Shown here in pieces: positions 1 through 7,365 of a stretch of DNA of 21,360 nucleotides. The position numbers and the translations under genes are program-made. The notes under the pieces are model-generated. The model had not been told where the DNA came from. It did no database searches and worked only from the letters and a program-made list of their open reading frames with translations. Positions within the stretch are counted from its first letter, which is position 1. The number at the start of each line of letters is the position of its first letter. The DNA is from a virus. The DNA is taken from positions 1 to 21,360 of IMG/VR virus record IMGVR_UViG_3300027849_000072. One strand, written 5' to 3'.

Positions 1-3000
1 CTTTAGCTCTTTTAGCTGGTTCCATCTTGTCTTTAGTAACTTCAGGAGCAGCGTCTTTAACGAGCATCTCAGTCACAACATTGACTAAACCAGCTTTTCT
101 TTTTTGAGTAAAAAACTCTTTAGCTTGTTCAAGTGTTGTAGGTAGTTTAGAGGACACTTTAGGACCAGACTGTAAGTTAGTATCTTTTGGTAGTAAACCT
201 CTGTTAACGGCTTCCCTAGCGTCTTTAACATTAAGCCTAGGACCTTGCTCTGCTAATACTTTTACTTTAGCTTCTCTTTCTAGTTTAACTAAGTCCGATG
301 CTGGTAAAGCTTTTAGTATTTCTAATATGTTCTTATTAAGAAACTGCTCATCAATAGCCTTTTCGGTACCCATAAGATCGGATACGGCTTTACGTAGTTT
401 ACTTTTTCTAGCTTCTTTATTTATAGCTGTCTTAACTTTTTTACCTGGTAGATCACTACTTAGTATTTCACCAGAAACTTCTTTAGCTAAATCGTATATA
501 GCGTCATCCTGTTTAATGCCAAGAACTCTTCTGAGTTTAGACGTAGTTGATTTAACTTTAGTTTCGTCTATAGAAACTTCATCAGCTAGCTGAGTTGTAG
601 CCTCTGGAGCGTCTAGTGATGTTTCTTGACTTGCCTTCTCACCTTCTTTAAACAATGCTTTTTTAGCGTCCATTTTACCAAAGTTAGTATTGGCAAATAT
701 AAATTCACCAAAACCTTCAACTCCAACTTTACCACCATCTTTTCTTGTAGCAGCAGGATCAAAATTTAACATTCTATCTTGTACAGATTCTATAGCTTTT
801 TCAGCTTCTTGCTTACTCGTAGATCTAGATCTTATGTAGTTGTTTATAGCGCCACCTTCGTTTATCAATGAGTTAAATACATTGTTGAATACTTTAGGAT
901 TTTGAAACTCTTCTTTAGTTTTAACTTCCGCTGGAACAAGTTCGTTTATAGCTTCTAATACAGTTGATCTAGAATCTTTTGTAATCTGTTCGTCTGTTTG
1001 TGTTTTGTCATCAACTAGCTTATCTTCACTTGCCTTTCTAGTCTTTAACTTAGAAGACTCAAGAGTAATATCAAGCTGTTTAAATTTAAACTTAGACACG
1101 TTGTCTTGATAATTTCTTATAAAATCAAAAACATCTTTACCTGTTTCTAGTTTAACACCCCCAAACCCTAGTCCGTTTAAAAACTTTTTTGTACTATTTT
1201 TTATTTTGTCAGAAAAAGATTCATTTATTACTATTTTCTCCCTAGCCACTAAATCAGAAAAAACATTAAAATACTCTTCCAAAGCTCCTTCTCTTATGCT
1301 GCCATCTTCGTTAGTGTAATTCGCATCAATACGCTCTTGAACTCGTCTATGGATATCAGGTTGAGTTTCTTTTAAATATTCCTTGAAGCTCTCAACAAGT
1401 GGAGCTACCGACTCGTTATCTGTTTCAAAAGCATTATTCGTTATATAATGCAAGAGCTCATGACCTAAAACATTTGTCTGTCCGGTTTGCTCAGCAATTC
1501 TTTTATTTACATATACAGTAGTTTTACCATCTACTGTTCTTTCAAATATAGCATCTTGCTCTCCGTCAGCGTCTTCAAGGTAAACTATTTTTAAATCTTT
1601 CTTTTTTATTCCTTTAGCTTTTTCTTCTGCTTCAGCTATTAGTTCTCTGTTTTTTAAAACTTTAGCTATATCTTCTTCGATTTTAGCATCAAACAACTCG
1701 GTGCCTACTAAAGCTTCATTTTTTTTAGTAGCTATTTCAAGTTCTTTCTGAGCGTCTTCTTGCTGACCTTTTGTGTATCTTCTATTTCCTATTTCACCAA
1801 GAGCATTATCTATAGTGCTTAAGTTTTCAGCATATTGTATTTTTTCTTTTTTAGTTAGTCCTTCAAAAGAGTTGTACAGCTGCTGTTTTTTTGTTTTAAT
1901 AATGTACTCAGTCTTTTTAATTTTTTTTCTAAATTTTTCTTTCTTACTTTCAGGAGCGTTATTTAAATTAAACTGAGCCTCAGCTAGCCTCATGCTTTGT
2001 TTAGCAAGATCTTGAGTCCATTTTTTTGGCGCAAGAAATTCTAAAGCCTGTTGCTTGCTGGCTATAGATTTAAACGCACCAGCTCCACCAATTGGAGCTG
2101 CTGACACCGCACCAACCAAACCTTCGTTTATAACATTTCTTACTGCAGATTTTAATCCTTGGTCGTCCTTATATACACCGTAGTCTATTAAAGCATCACC
2201 AATAACAGCTGAACCTTCTTCTATAAAATTAACAGCACCAGCTTTTGTCAACCCAAGACCAGCGTCTGCAGCTTTACCTAGATAAGTTTTTGTATATATA
2301 TCTACAGCTTTTTTATAGTCACTTGGATTTATAAGTTTACCAAGTTTATTTCTTTTACCTAAAACTTTTCCAATACCAGAATAACCTCTCAACAACCCAC
2401 CACCAATAAGATTAGTAGCAAACTCCACTCCTCCTTTTGCTAGTGAAGCTCCATAAATTTCAACTAAAGATTCTTCAGGTCTTTCCTTTAAAACTGTTGC
2501 AACCTCTTGACCAGTAACGGCAGCTCCTATCAAAGCGCTACCATAGGTGGGACTAGCTATGCTTAAGGCTAAATAAGGTGCAGCGCTAAAGCCTTGATTA
2601 GCAGCTAATTCAGCTGCATCAGCATAATTTCCTTGTTGTATAAGTCCATATAAATCTTGTTCATTACCCTCTGCGTCGTACTTTTTTAAAGTGTATTCTC
2701 TAAGTAAATTTGTAACATCTTCAATTGCTGAATAGTTTTCAATGCTAGCATTAACTTCTTTTCTCAATGTAGTGTCATATCCTAAAGCTTTTCCTATAGC
2801 GTAATTCATTGGAGCCACACCATATTTATCACCCACTTCTAAAAGCCCTTTGAATATGTCTACTGTAGTAGCAGCAAAGCCAGCTCCGGCGGTTATAACT
2901 GTTTCTGGAAGTTTAGAAGCTTTAGACAACTCTGATATAGCAATTTGAGAATCTCTAGCTTGTTTTTGTTTTGTTTTATCTTCACCAGTTACAATAACCT

Positions 3001-3373
3001 CTTCTAATTGCAAAGGTTCTAAAGTTCCTCCAGCTGTTTGTCTTAACTCTGCTCCTCCTTCTTTAGTGAATTCAGTGCCTTTTTTGTAAAAATCTTCATA
3101 CGGTTCTATATCTGTGTACGCCAAAGAACCATCTGCCGATGGCGATTCCGTATCGGACACTTTGGTTACATCCACAGTCGTGTCCGTTTCTGTGGTTGGT
3201 TTCTTTCCCTTTAGTTCAGTGGTTTCCACCACCGCCTCGTCTTTAACTTCAAATTCTGGATCTTCTTGTATATCTGGATTAGCTTCTAAAAAAGTTTGAA
3301 GATCTCTACCCGTTTCTTCAGCAAATTTCTTTGCTTGATCTTCAGTTAGTTTTTTACCGTTGAATATATACAT
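1..3373 (-). CDS. Giant virion protein with zincin (HELLH) metallopeptidase domain, C-terminus cut by window edge
   Basis: An uninterrupted minus-strand frame of 1124 codons runs off the left edge. ATG lies at 3371-3373, one base after the TAG of the upstream gene (TAG-T-ATG), so translation is probably coupled. Residues 1-35 form a short charged helical segment (MYIFNGKKLTEDQAKK...). Residues about 36-100 are an acidic Thr/Val/Glu-rich linker. Hydrophobic stretches lie near residues 155-180 and 262-290. Lysine-rich helical sequence follows. A zincin motif HELLH occupies residues 638-642 (bases 1448-1462), and Glu699/Glu700 in EEYFNVFSD could supply the third zinc ligand, as in gluzincin-type proteases. 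The remainder is charged and helical, with no domain I recognise. Its position after the tail and internal-virion genes suggests packaged or ejected cargo. crAss-like phages are known for giant late proteins that combine a zincin with other domains, including a virion RNA polymerase. Substrate and role (self-processing, cell-envelope digestion or other) are unknown. Confidence 0.85.
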   Translation of the reverse strand, partial: MYIFNGKKLTEDQAKKFAEETGRDLQTFLEANPDIQEDPEFEVKDEAVVETTELKGKKPTTETDTTVDVTKVSDTESPSADGSLAYTDIEPYEDFYKKGTEFTKEGGAELRQTAGGTLEPLQLEEVIVTGEDKTKQKQARDSQIAISELSKASKLPETVITAGAGFAATTVDIFKGLLEVGDKYGVAPMNYAIGKALGYDTTLRKEVNASIENYSAIEDVTNLLREYTLKKYDAEGNEQDLYGLIQQGNYADAAELAANQGFSAAPYLALSIASPTYGSALIGAAVTGQEVATVLKERPEESLVEIYGASLAKGGVEFATNLIGGGLLRGYSGIGKVLGKRNKLGKLINPSDYKKAVDIYTKTYLGKAADAGLGLTKAGAVNFIEEGSAVIGDALIDYGVYKDDQGLKSAVRNVINEGLVGAVSAAPIGGAGAFKSIASKQQALEFLAPKKWTQDLAKQSMRLAEAQFNLNNAPESKKEKFRKKIKKTEYIIKTKKQQLYNSFEGLTKKEKIQYAENLSTIDNALGEIGNRRYTKGQQEDAQKELEIATKKNEALVGTELFDAKIEEDIAKVLKNRELIAEAEEKAKGIKKKDLKIVYLEDADGEQDAIFERTVDGKTTVYVNKRIAEQTGQTNVLGHELLHYITNNAFETDNESVAPLVESFKEYLKETQPDIHRRVQERIDANYTNEDGSIREGALEEYFNVFSDLVAREKIVINESFSDKIKNSTKKFLNGLGFGGVKLETGKDVFDFIRNYQDNVSKFKFKQLDITLESSKLKTRKASEDKLVDDKTQTDEQITKDSRSTVLEAINELVPAEVKTKEEFQNPKVFNNVFNSLINEGGAINNYIRSRSTSKQEAEKAIESVQDRMLNFDPAATRKDGGKVGVEGFGEFIFANTNFGKMDAKKALFKEGEKASQETSLDAPEATTQLADEVSIDETKVKSTTSKLRRVLGIKQDDAIYDLAKEVSGEILSSDLPGKKVKTAINKEARKSKLRKAVSDLMGTEKAIDEQFLNKNILEILKALPASDLVKLEREAKVKVLAEQGPRLNVKDAREAVNRGLLPKDTNLQSGPKVSSKLPTTLEQAKEFFTQKRKAGLVNVVTEMLVKDAAPEVTKDKMEPAKRAK

Positions 3374-3374
3374 A

Positions 3375-4535
3375 CTAGTTAAATTGATCTACTGTTAATT
3401 CTTCTTCTACTACTTCTGTTGACTCAGGTTGTACTTCTTCTTTAACTACTTCTGTAGTCGCGCCAACTGCTACCGTAGGTAATAATGGTTTTAAACTTTC
3501 AAACATAAGCTTTTGAAACTCAACTTGTTGCTCTTCGTCTACGTTATTACCGTTAGGAGCTACTGTAAACCTTAAATCTTCAGGCATGCCGAAGTTATTT
3601 CTCCACACTCTATTAGCCTCAGTGTATACAGCTAACAAGGCTTCTGCTTTAGCTGAAGATCTAAATTTAGTGTCATTAAGAATTTTAGCCATATTAGCTG
3701 GCGTGAATTCAGTTTGACTTTTACCATCTTTACTTATTTCAACATATTTTCTGTCAAGCAGCAAGTAAGCATCGTTGTATTGAAGACTCTTGTCTAGTAT
3801 AGAAGTAGGTTCTCCATTGACGTCTAAAGCGCTAGGCTCTTGAAGCATTTTTATATTATCACCTCTTAAATCTAAAACTAAACCAGGATCATAAGACAAC
3901 CATTGTACAGCTGGTTTTTCCACTGTTTTTCCGTTTAATATACTACCTGTATATCTTAACCTTATATCTCCATCTTCTCCAGCGTAATACTCTTCTTTAG
4001 CATCATCTCCAGCTAAACCGCTTCTAATGCTCATGGTTTTACACCATTCTAAAGTATCTAAACCTACTAGAGCCATACCTCCTGGCTGTCCAGGATTTTT
4101 AGAATCTTCAAATCCAAAGTATTCTGACATAAACATCGCATCAGTTTCTTTTCCTAACTCTATTACAGCATAAAGCTCTTCAAGTGAATTAGATAATTTT
4201 TTTAAGGTAACACCAGCGTCTCTTCTTTGCTCTCTGTTTTTAGCGTTTTCAACTAAGGAATTAGTATTGTAAATTCCCCATATCAAACTATTCCCAAACT
4301 CACTTAAAGATGGGTTTCTAATTCCGCTTTTCTTAATGTTATTTATTGCAGATTCAGAATCGTCATACACTCTAGCAGACACGTCTCGCTGAACTTTAGC
4401 AGCTTCTTTTTGAGAAGAAGACATAGATTTGTAAGCATCAGTAATAGACTTAGATGTTGTTTCTTCTAAATCTGTGATGTACTTACTCCAAAAGCTGTTA
4501 GCTTCCTTGTTTATTTTATTAAAATTATCTGACAT
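3375..4535 (-). CDS. Unrecognised helical virion-cassette protein (possible internal virion/cargo protein)
   Basis: This is a 386-residue protein with no family I can name. It starts at ATG 4533-4535, six bases after the TAA of the upstream gene, behind an A/T-only leader. The N-terminal 130 residues are predicted helical and polar (NKINKEANSFWSKY..., then runs rich in Ser, Lys and Glu). The middle is mixed, with several Trp and Tyr residues. The C-terminus is acidic and low-complexity, with a repeated TEVV-x-EE pattern at about residues 361-379. There is no signal peptide or clear membrane segment. It lies between a probable ejection protein and the zincin giant, so it is probably a virion component carried inside the head, in the position of T7 gp15 or the crAss-like cargo proteins. 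That role rests on position only. Confidence 0.75.
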   Translation of the reverse strand: MSDNFNKINKEANSFWSKYITDLEETTSKSITDAYKSMSSSQKEAAKVQRDVSARVYDDSESAINNIKKSGIRNPSLSEFGNSLIWGIYNTNSLVENAKNREQRRDAGVTLKKLSNSLEELYAVIELGKETDAMFMSEYFGFEDSKNPGQPGGMALVGLDTLEWCKTMSIRSGLAGDDAKEEYYAGEDGDIRLRYTGSILNGKTVEKPAVQWLSYDPGLVLDLRGDNIKMLQEPSALDVNGEPTSILDKSLQYNDAYLLLDRKYVEISKDGKSQTEFTPANMAKILNDTKFRSSAKAEALLAVYTEANRVWRNNFGMPEDLRFTVAPNGNNVDEEQQVEFQKLMFESLKPLLPTVAVGATTEVVKEEVQPESTEVVEEELTVDQFN

Positions 4536-4541
4536 ATTTTA

Positions 4542-5363
4542 TTATTTTTTTGCCATTGCAAAAGCAGATACACCGTCTCCAACGGCTGATATACCTGATT
4601 GTATAGCTTGAGATTTAGCTGTTGCGGCGCTAGACTCCGCTTGAGCTGCACCGGTTATTTGAGCTTGTTTTCTAGACATCATTTGTTCATCTCTAGACTC
4701 CTGCGTTTCAAATTTATATATTTCACCTTGAACATCAGCTCGTCTCTGGTAGTCAGCTTCAGATATTAAAGTTGTTTGAACTCTTTTAGCTTCATCTAGT
4801 TGTACTCTTTGCAGTCTTTCTTCTCCAGACGCACGCATTTGATTGTTTTGAGCTTCTTGCTGCTGTATACTTGCTGATACGCCTTTCTTGCTTTCTAAAG
4901 CCATTCTAGCTAAAGCGGTTGCTCCACCGGCACTAGCGCCAGTAGCTCTTAAAGTGTCTAAAGTATTAGCTAAAGCTATGTCAGCTTCTTCTATCTGCAT
5001 TTCAGCCGCTCCAGTAGCTACAGTTAAATTAGCGAAAGGATTAGAAGATATACTACTTAAATCAGATACCATTTCAGATAAATCTGAAACATCTTCATAA
5101 GGATTTATAACGGTTTGTCTTTTTCTTTCTAATGTTTCAAGCTGGTTTGTGAGTTTTCTTTTTTCTTCTCTAGCTCTTTTTTCTCTCTTGCTAGCCGCGC
5201 TTGCTCCAAATATAGAAGCCCCAATACTAACAGCTGTACTTATACCTATAGCTATAGGCATTGCTCCTTGTTGTCTTTCTACTATAAGGTTATTCAATAC
5301 AACTTGAGTCGACTCCATACAAAGAGAATCGATCAAAGTTGTTATTTCATTTATTATTAACAT
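4542..5363 (-). CDS. Probable internal virion / DNA-ejection protein (T7 gp14-like position)
   Basis: This 273-residue protein has a short hydrophobic, Gly/Ala/Ser-rich segment at residues 35-55 (PIAIGISTAVSIGASIFGAS), followed by a basic helix (KREKRAREEKRK). A long Gln/Ala/Glu coiled-coil region then contains NPFANLTVATGAAEMQ and DTLRATGASAGGATALA, and the C-terminus is again Ala/Gly-rich. This layout resembles small internal virion proteins of marine podoviruses that enter the host envelope with the DNA. The longest frame starts at 5361-5363 and overlaps the cupin gene by 17 bases. A second possible start is Met35 at 5259-5261, preceded by AAGGAG only two bases upstream. Homologues that I recall begin near this hydrophobic segment, so the true start is uncertain. 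The family call is by pattern and position, not by search. Confidence 0.72.
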   Translation of the reverse strand: MLIINEITTLIDSLCMESTQVVLNNLIVERQQGAMPIAIGISTAVSIGASIFGASAASKREKRAREEKRKLTNQLETLERKRQTVINPYEDVSDLSEMVSDLSSISSNPFANLTVATGAAEMQIEEADIALANTLDTLRATGASAGGATALARMALESKKGVSASIQQQEAQNNQMRASGEERLQRVQLDEAKRVQTTLISEADYQRRADVQGEIYKFETQESRDEQMMSRKQAQITGAAQAESSAATAKSQAIQSGISAVGDGVSAFAMAKK

Positions 5364-5835
5364 ATTCCGTGTATTTTTCTTTATTAATGCAGCAATTGTA
5401 ATCCTGTAATAGGTCTATATCTTTTATATCTTTTGGGTTTTTAAATACATTTTGAAAGACTGATTCTTCATGAGCGTATATAACTCTTTGTATGCCTGAC
5501 TTTGAAAAACCTAAATAAGGAGCTTCATAGTCTTGCTCTCCGTCTTCACTTACAACGGTTACGTATCCTTTTAACAAAAACCAAGCGTGATCTCTTTTAT
5601 GCACAGCGCCTATAACTACAGCTTCTGCTTTCATAGTCATTTGTCTTAAATATATTCCAGGAGCAAAATCATGTTTGAAGGTAACCCACTCGCTATCTTG
5701 TTTGCAGATATTGCCATCGTTATGTATTAACAAATCATTAGATTCGTTTTTAATGATATTGTTGACTAGAGTTGAGACTTTATTATTGAAGCTTTTAGTT
5801 AAAATGTTTTTTTTAAATTTAATTAACGTATTCAT
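5347..5835 (-). CDS. Small cupin-fold protein
   Basis: This 162-residue protein has a single cupin domain at about residues 50-135. The first cupin motif is visible as PGIYLRQMTMKAEAVVIGAVHKRDH, followed by LLKGYVTVVSEDGEQDYEAP. The second motif is SGIQRVIYAHEESVFQNVF. Candidate metal ligands are His79, His83 and His122. Similar cupins (pattern PG-x-Y-x-R, H-x-x-x-H/E-H, G-x-v-t-V, AP, pG-x-x-R, hEds) recur in late operons of marine podoviruses, where their function is not established. Residues 1-48 are a basic helical extension. ATG at 5833-5835 lies five bases after the upstream stop, and the 3' end overlaps the next frame by 17 bases. It may be a minor virion protein or a sugar- or metal-binding accessory factor. 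Only the fold is supported. Confidence 0.78.
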   Translation of the reverse strand: MNTLIKFKKNILTKSFNNKVSTLVNNIIKNESNDLLIHNDGNICKQDSEWVTFKHDFAPGIYLRQMTMKAEAVVIGAVHKRDHAWFLLKGYVTVVSEDGEQDYEAPYLGFSKSGIQRVIYAHEESVFQNVFKNPKDIKDIDLLQDYNCCINKEKYTEYVNNK

Positions 5836-5840
5836 TTAAT

Positions 5841-7325
5841 TTAATATGATGATTCTACGTAATTAGAAGAAACGGCAAACAATTCTTTCATGCCTCCTGG
5901 ATCTGTAACTGAATCAGTAGATATCGTTACTGTTGCAAAGTACCCTTTTATACCTGTCATAGAATTACCCCAAACAACTTCACCTGCAGCTGCTGGACTG
6001 TTATTTATAAGGTTAGCCATGTATTTGTTTTCTTTTCTATCAAACCCAGCGTGATTTATAGGTGGTGTCATTTGAGCCGGATATTGATTTCCAAGGTCAT
6101 CGTAAGAACCTTGATTGTAACTATATACTTTTATAGGAAGAGGCTCTATATCTCCGTTAACAAGAGAGTTAGATCCTGTTATATCTCTAGTTTGACTAGC
6201 ACTGCTTAGTAGGTTTGGAGTATTTATACCTGTTATGTCAGAAGCAAATAAATCAACTTGCCATCCGTTGCCACCTTCATAATTAATCGTTTTAAACACT
6301 TTAGACATACTAACCTTAGGGTTGAATATGAAAGTTACACTTGACTTGTATTTAGTTCCATAGAACTCAGCTCTATCAGCCGACGGATCATAATGCATGT
6401 AAAGTTTACCATCTTTAAGTGTATAATAGTTGTTTTTCAAACTAACACCTTGATCTGGCTTATAACTAAAGAAGCTAGGAAATCCGTTTATACTATCGTC
6501 AAAAGCTAGTGTTGAGTATTTTGAATCTTCAGGAGGTTGAGTAGATACTACATATTGTTTGTTATGCACGTCCCAAGCTCCTATAATTTTACCTTCTGCT
6601 TGAGAAGTGTTTACAGTGGCAAAAGTGTCTCTAAAGTAATCAGTCATACCATAATTAGATATTTCCGTTAAACCATCTCTAGATAGCCTTAAAACAACGC
6701 CTCTGTCTTTGTCTGTAAAGTACTTTCTAAACCCGTAAATGGCAAAACTCTCTGGGTTTCTACTTATGCCGTATGTGCCACCTAAAGGTCTTATTGCTCC
6801 AATTACTAAATTAGAAGACGTAACAGTTCCGCCTCCTTCAGCAGAATATATAGCATCTTTATCTATTAAGGCTTGACTAACTTTAGACTCTTGAAATATA
6901 ATTAAGTTAGTATCTTCAGCGTATAGCCTCTGTATAGAACCATTAGCAGGATCTACACTTTTGACTATGTCATCACCTATTGAGAATACATTAGTATTAT
7001 TAACGCCTGTTCTAGAATTAAATATACCTGAATATATCATTGAGTTGATTCTAAAAGTGGCATTTGGTTCATTTTCAACTAAATAAGCTTTAACTCCGGG
7101 TTCTATAGACGTGTTGTTATATCCTCCTCTTATTCTAGCTTCTTCCACGGCCCAATTGCTGGTATTAACAACAGCGGGATCAGGCACATAATTATCGTTA
7201 TCAAAGGTGTTGTCACCTCTAGATCCGTTCCACATAGGTAGCAAAACACCATCAGGTCCATCAGCTGTTCCGTTGACTTTTTTAAGTACGAAACTGTTAA
7301 AATATTTAACTTCTATTACTCCCAT
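5841..7325 (-). CDS. Tail-hub/stabilisation protein, propeller-like half (muzzle-type)
   Basis: This 494-residue beta-rich protein has signatures I recall from tail stabilisation or muzzle-type proteins of crAss-like and marine Bacteroidota phages. These are GGYNNTSIEPGVKAYLVE (68-85), YSGIFNSRTGVNNTNVFSIG (98-117), SIQRLYAEDTNLIIFQESKV (130-149), YGISRNPESFAIYGFRKYFT (185-204), SRDGLTEISNYGMTDYFRD (215-233), IIGAWDVHNKQYVVS (247-261) and FPSFFSYKPD (282-291). The repeated D-x-x-N-x-x-Y-V and Y-x-L-K-D-G-K-L-Y units suggest propeller blades. ATG 7323-7325 lies 40 bases beyond the stop of the 1555-residue gene, behind GATAATATAAT. The two proteins together look like one larger family member divided between two genes. 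It probably forms part of the tail tip or barrel. Confidence 0.8.
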   Translation of the reverse strand: MGVIEVKYFNSFVLKKVNGTADGPDGVLLPMWNGSRGDNTFDNDNYVPDPAVVNTSNWAVEEARIRGGYNNTSIEPGVKAYLVENEPNATFRINSMIYSGIFNSRTGVNNTNVFSIGDDIVKSVDPANGSIQRLYAEDTNLIIFQESKVSQALIDKDAIYSAEGGGTVTSSNLVIGAIRPLGGTYGISRNPESFAIYGFRKYFTDKDRGVVLRLSRDGLTEISNYGMTDYFRDTFATVNTSQAEGKIIGAWDVHNKQYVVSTQPPEDSKYSTLAFDDSINGFPSFFSYKPDQGVSLKNNYYTLKDGKLYMHYDPSADRAEFYGTKYKSSVTFIFNPKVSMSKVFKTINYEGGNGWQVDLFASDITGINTPNLLSSASQTRDITGSNSLVNGDIEPLPIKVYSYNQGSYDDLGNQYPAQMTPPINHAGFDRKENKYMANLINNSPAAAGEVVWGNSMTGIKGYFATVTISTDSVTDPGGMKELFAVSSNYVESSY

Positions 7326-7365
7326 ATTATATTATCACTTATTATTACTATACATTACACTAAAA
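7326..7365 (-). promoter_or_regulatory. A/T-rich translation leader between the two tail-hub genes
   Basis: This 40-base spacer is the second-longest kind of gap in the operon. It holds no Shine-Dalgarno sequence and no recognisable terminator or promoter. The bases just before the ATG are A/T only except for one G (GATAATATAAT). The same style of leader precedes the portal-downstream gene and the 14065-14829 gene, which fits the SD-independent initiation known in Bacteroidota. Confidence 0.4.

Noticed and set aside
327-593. Plus-strand open frame of 88 codons
   Set aside because: It is opposite the giant zincin gene, whose minus-strand frame is open throughout; low-complexity Leu/Ser sequence.
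3140-3200. Inverted repeats as an operator, attachment site or terminator
   Set aside because: They are inside an intact coding frame, are only 6-7 bases each and interlock; repeated Thr and Val codons explain them adequately.
7326-7365. A frameshift joining the two tail-hub genes
   Set aside because: There is a clean TGA, a 40-base A/T-rich spacer and a well-placed ATG; no slippery site or continuous alternative frame is seen.
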